From: Balneolia bacterium
GTDB lineage: Bacteria; Bacteroidota; Rhodothermia; Balneolales; Cyclonatronaceae
Assembly: GCA_003566395.1 (NCBI GenBank)
Contig: PXDL01000597.1
Span: 1 to 7,392 of the forward strand
DNA length: 7,392 nt
Direction of reading: 5' to 3'
Shown: piece by piece, positions 6,972 through 7,392 of the stretch
How positions within the stretch are numbered: position 1 is the stretch's first letter
Layout of the letters: every line of letters starts with the position of its first letter
The notes under the pieces: model-generated
The model's input: the letters and a program-made list of their open reading frames with translations, nothing else
Databases searched by the model: none
Told to the model about the DNA's origin: nothing
Translations under genes and position numbers: made by a program

Positions 6972-7025
6972 TTTGGCGTGCTCGGTTGTATTTCTCCAAA
7001 CCCAATTAATCTAACATATTTTATA

Positions 7026-7392
7026 ATGCTACAGCTTTTCAGAGCGGTGATGGTTAGCACAGTGCTGGCAATCATGCCGCTTTTTTCCGTTTATGCACAG
7101 CTGAACGAAGGGGGAGAACCTCTGAGTTTTCAGCTTGAAAAAAGTTTCAACTTAAGCCAAATTCCCGTGGAACGCATGCAATCCGTTGATATGGAAGCGT
7201 TGCGGGCCGAAGACAGACTTAACGATTACAAACCCGCAACACCGTTCCGGTTTGGGAAGAATCTGGAGGTCAACATCAATCCTCACAATTCAGGTGTGTG
7301 GGATGAAGTTAAAGAAGGCTATCGAATTTGGAGGGTGGGTATCCAAAGCCCCGGCGCCCGTTCTATCAACCTTCTGTTCGACGACTACAAAT
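7026..7392 (+). CDS. N-terminal part of a secreted lysyl-endopeptidase-like serine protease (partial)
   Basis: ATG 7026 opens a frame with no stop through the window end, giving 122 residues. A signal peptide is clear: MLQLFR, a hydrophobic core to about residue 21, and cleavage expected after VYA at residue 24. The region about 73-121 (PFRFGK, then NSGVWDE, RIWRVGIQSPGA, SINLLFDDY) resembles the pro-region that precedes the trypsin-like domain in lysyl-endopeptidase-like secreted proteases of Bacteroidota. The catalytic domain and any C-terminal sorting domain lie beyond the window, so protease activity and secretion route (type IX would be usual) are inference. The start is supported by the signal peptide directly after it; the upstream region is A+T-rich and has no Shine-Dalgarno site. 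Upstream lie the palindromes and terminator-like hairpin, which may act in its leader. Confidence 0.7.
   Translation, partial: MLQLFRAVMVSTVLAIMPLFSVYAQLNEGGEPLSFQLEKSFNLSQIPVERMQSVDMEALRAEDRLNDYKPATPFRFGKNLEVNINPHNSGVWDEVKEGYRIWRVGIQSPGARSINLLFDDYK

Larger units (their letters stand above)
6575..7025. other. 450-nt intergenic region between divergent genes
   Basis: This stretch lies between the divergent starts of the sulfotransferase gene (-) and the secreted protease gene (+), so it must carry both promoters. It holds the small ORF overlapping 6571-6666, split frames at 6730-6868, a -7-like box at 6870-6877, a hairpin followed by eight T at 6881-6928, and palindromes at 6946-6971. An inverted repeat AGTCCTT/AAGGACT occurs at 6790-6796 and 6833-6839. 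I see no tRNA, no insertion-sequence ends and no convincing gene longer than about 30 codons. The last 35 nt before ATG 7026 are A+T-rich. Confidence 0.6.

Noticed and set aside
1..7392. CRISPR array, tRNA, rRNA or insertion sequence
   Set aside because: No regularly spaced direct repeats, no cloverleaf-like segment and no transposase-like protein were seen on either strand.

Overview
The window looks like chromosomal DNA from a Gram-negative member of the Bacteroidota / Balneolota / Rhodothermota group. The reasons are a Bacteroidota-sized RNase R (716 residues), an outer-membrane protein that joins a TolB-like propeller to an Omp85-type barrel, the start of a secreted protease resembling Bacteroidota lysyl-endopeptidase-like proteins, AT-rich gene starts without clear Shine-Dalgarno sites, and one exact match to the Bacteroidota -7 box (TAnnTTTG). 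The phylum-level placement is inference; no rRNA is present.

Layout. Positions 3-143 (+) hold the end of an unrecognised gene, 20 nt ahead of rnr. Positions 164-2314 (+) are rnr, encoding the 3'-5' exoribonuclease RNase R with its catalytic aspartates intact. Positions 2389-5541 (+) encode a 1050-residue envelope protein: signal peptide, HExxH zinc-protease domain, six-bladed TolB-like propeller, highly charged linker, then a C-terminal Omp85-type outer-membrane barrel. Positions 5542-5602 are a short convergent intergenic gap. Positions 5603-6574 (-) encode a sulfotransferase-family protein in visibly more A+T-rich DNA, preceded by a possible 31-codon ORF whose stop overlaps its start (ATGA). 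Positions 6575-7025 are a long non-coding stretch with palindromes, a terminator-like hairpin, a possible -7 box and traces of split small reading frames. Positions 7026-7392 (+) encode the first 122 residues of a secreted protein, probably a lysyl-endopeptidase-like serine protease, cut off by the window end.

How the genes relate. RNase R is housekeeping RNA decay and has no evident functional link to the envelope protein after it; they are only co-directional and 74 nt apart. The envelope protein is the most interesting item: it carries in one chain three activities that better-known bacteria spread over separate proteins (a BepA-like periplasmic protease, TolB and a BamA/TamA-like barrel), and it appears to lack POTRA domains. 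This domain combination seems to recur in related phyla under generic names, but I know of no assigned function. The sulfotransferase looks like an accessory gene placed between conserved ones. No mobile element, CRISPR array, tRNA or rRNA was found.
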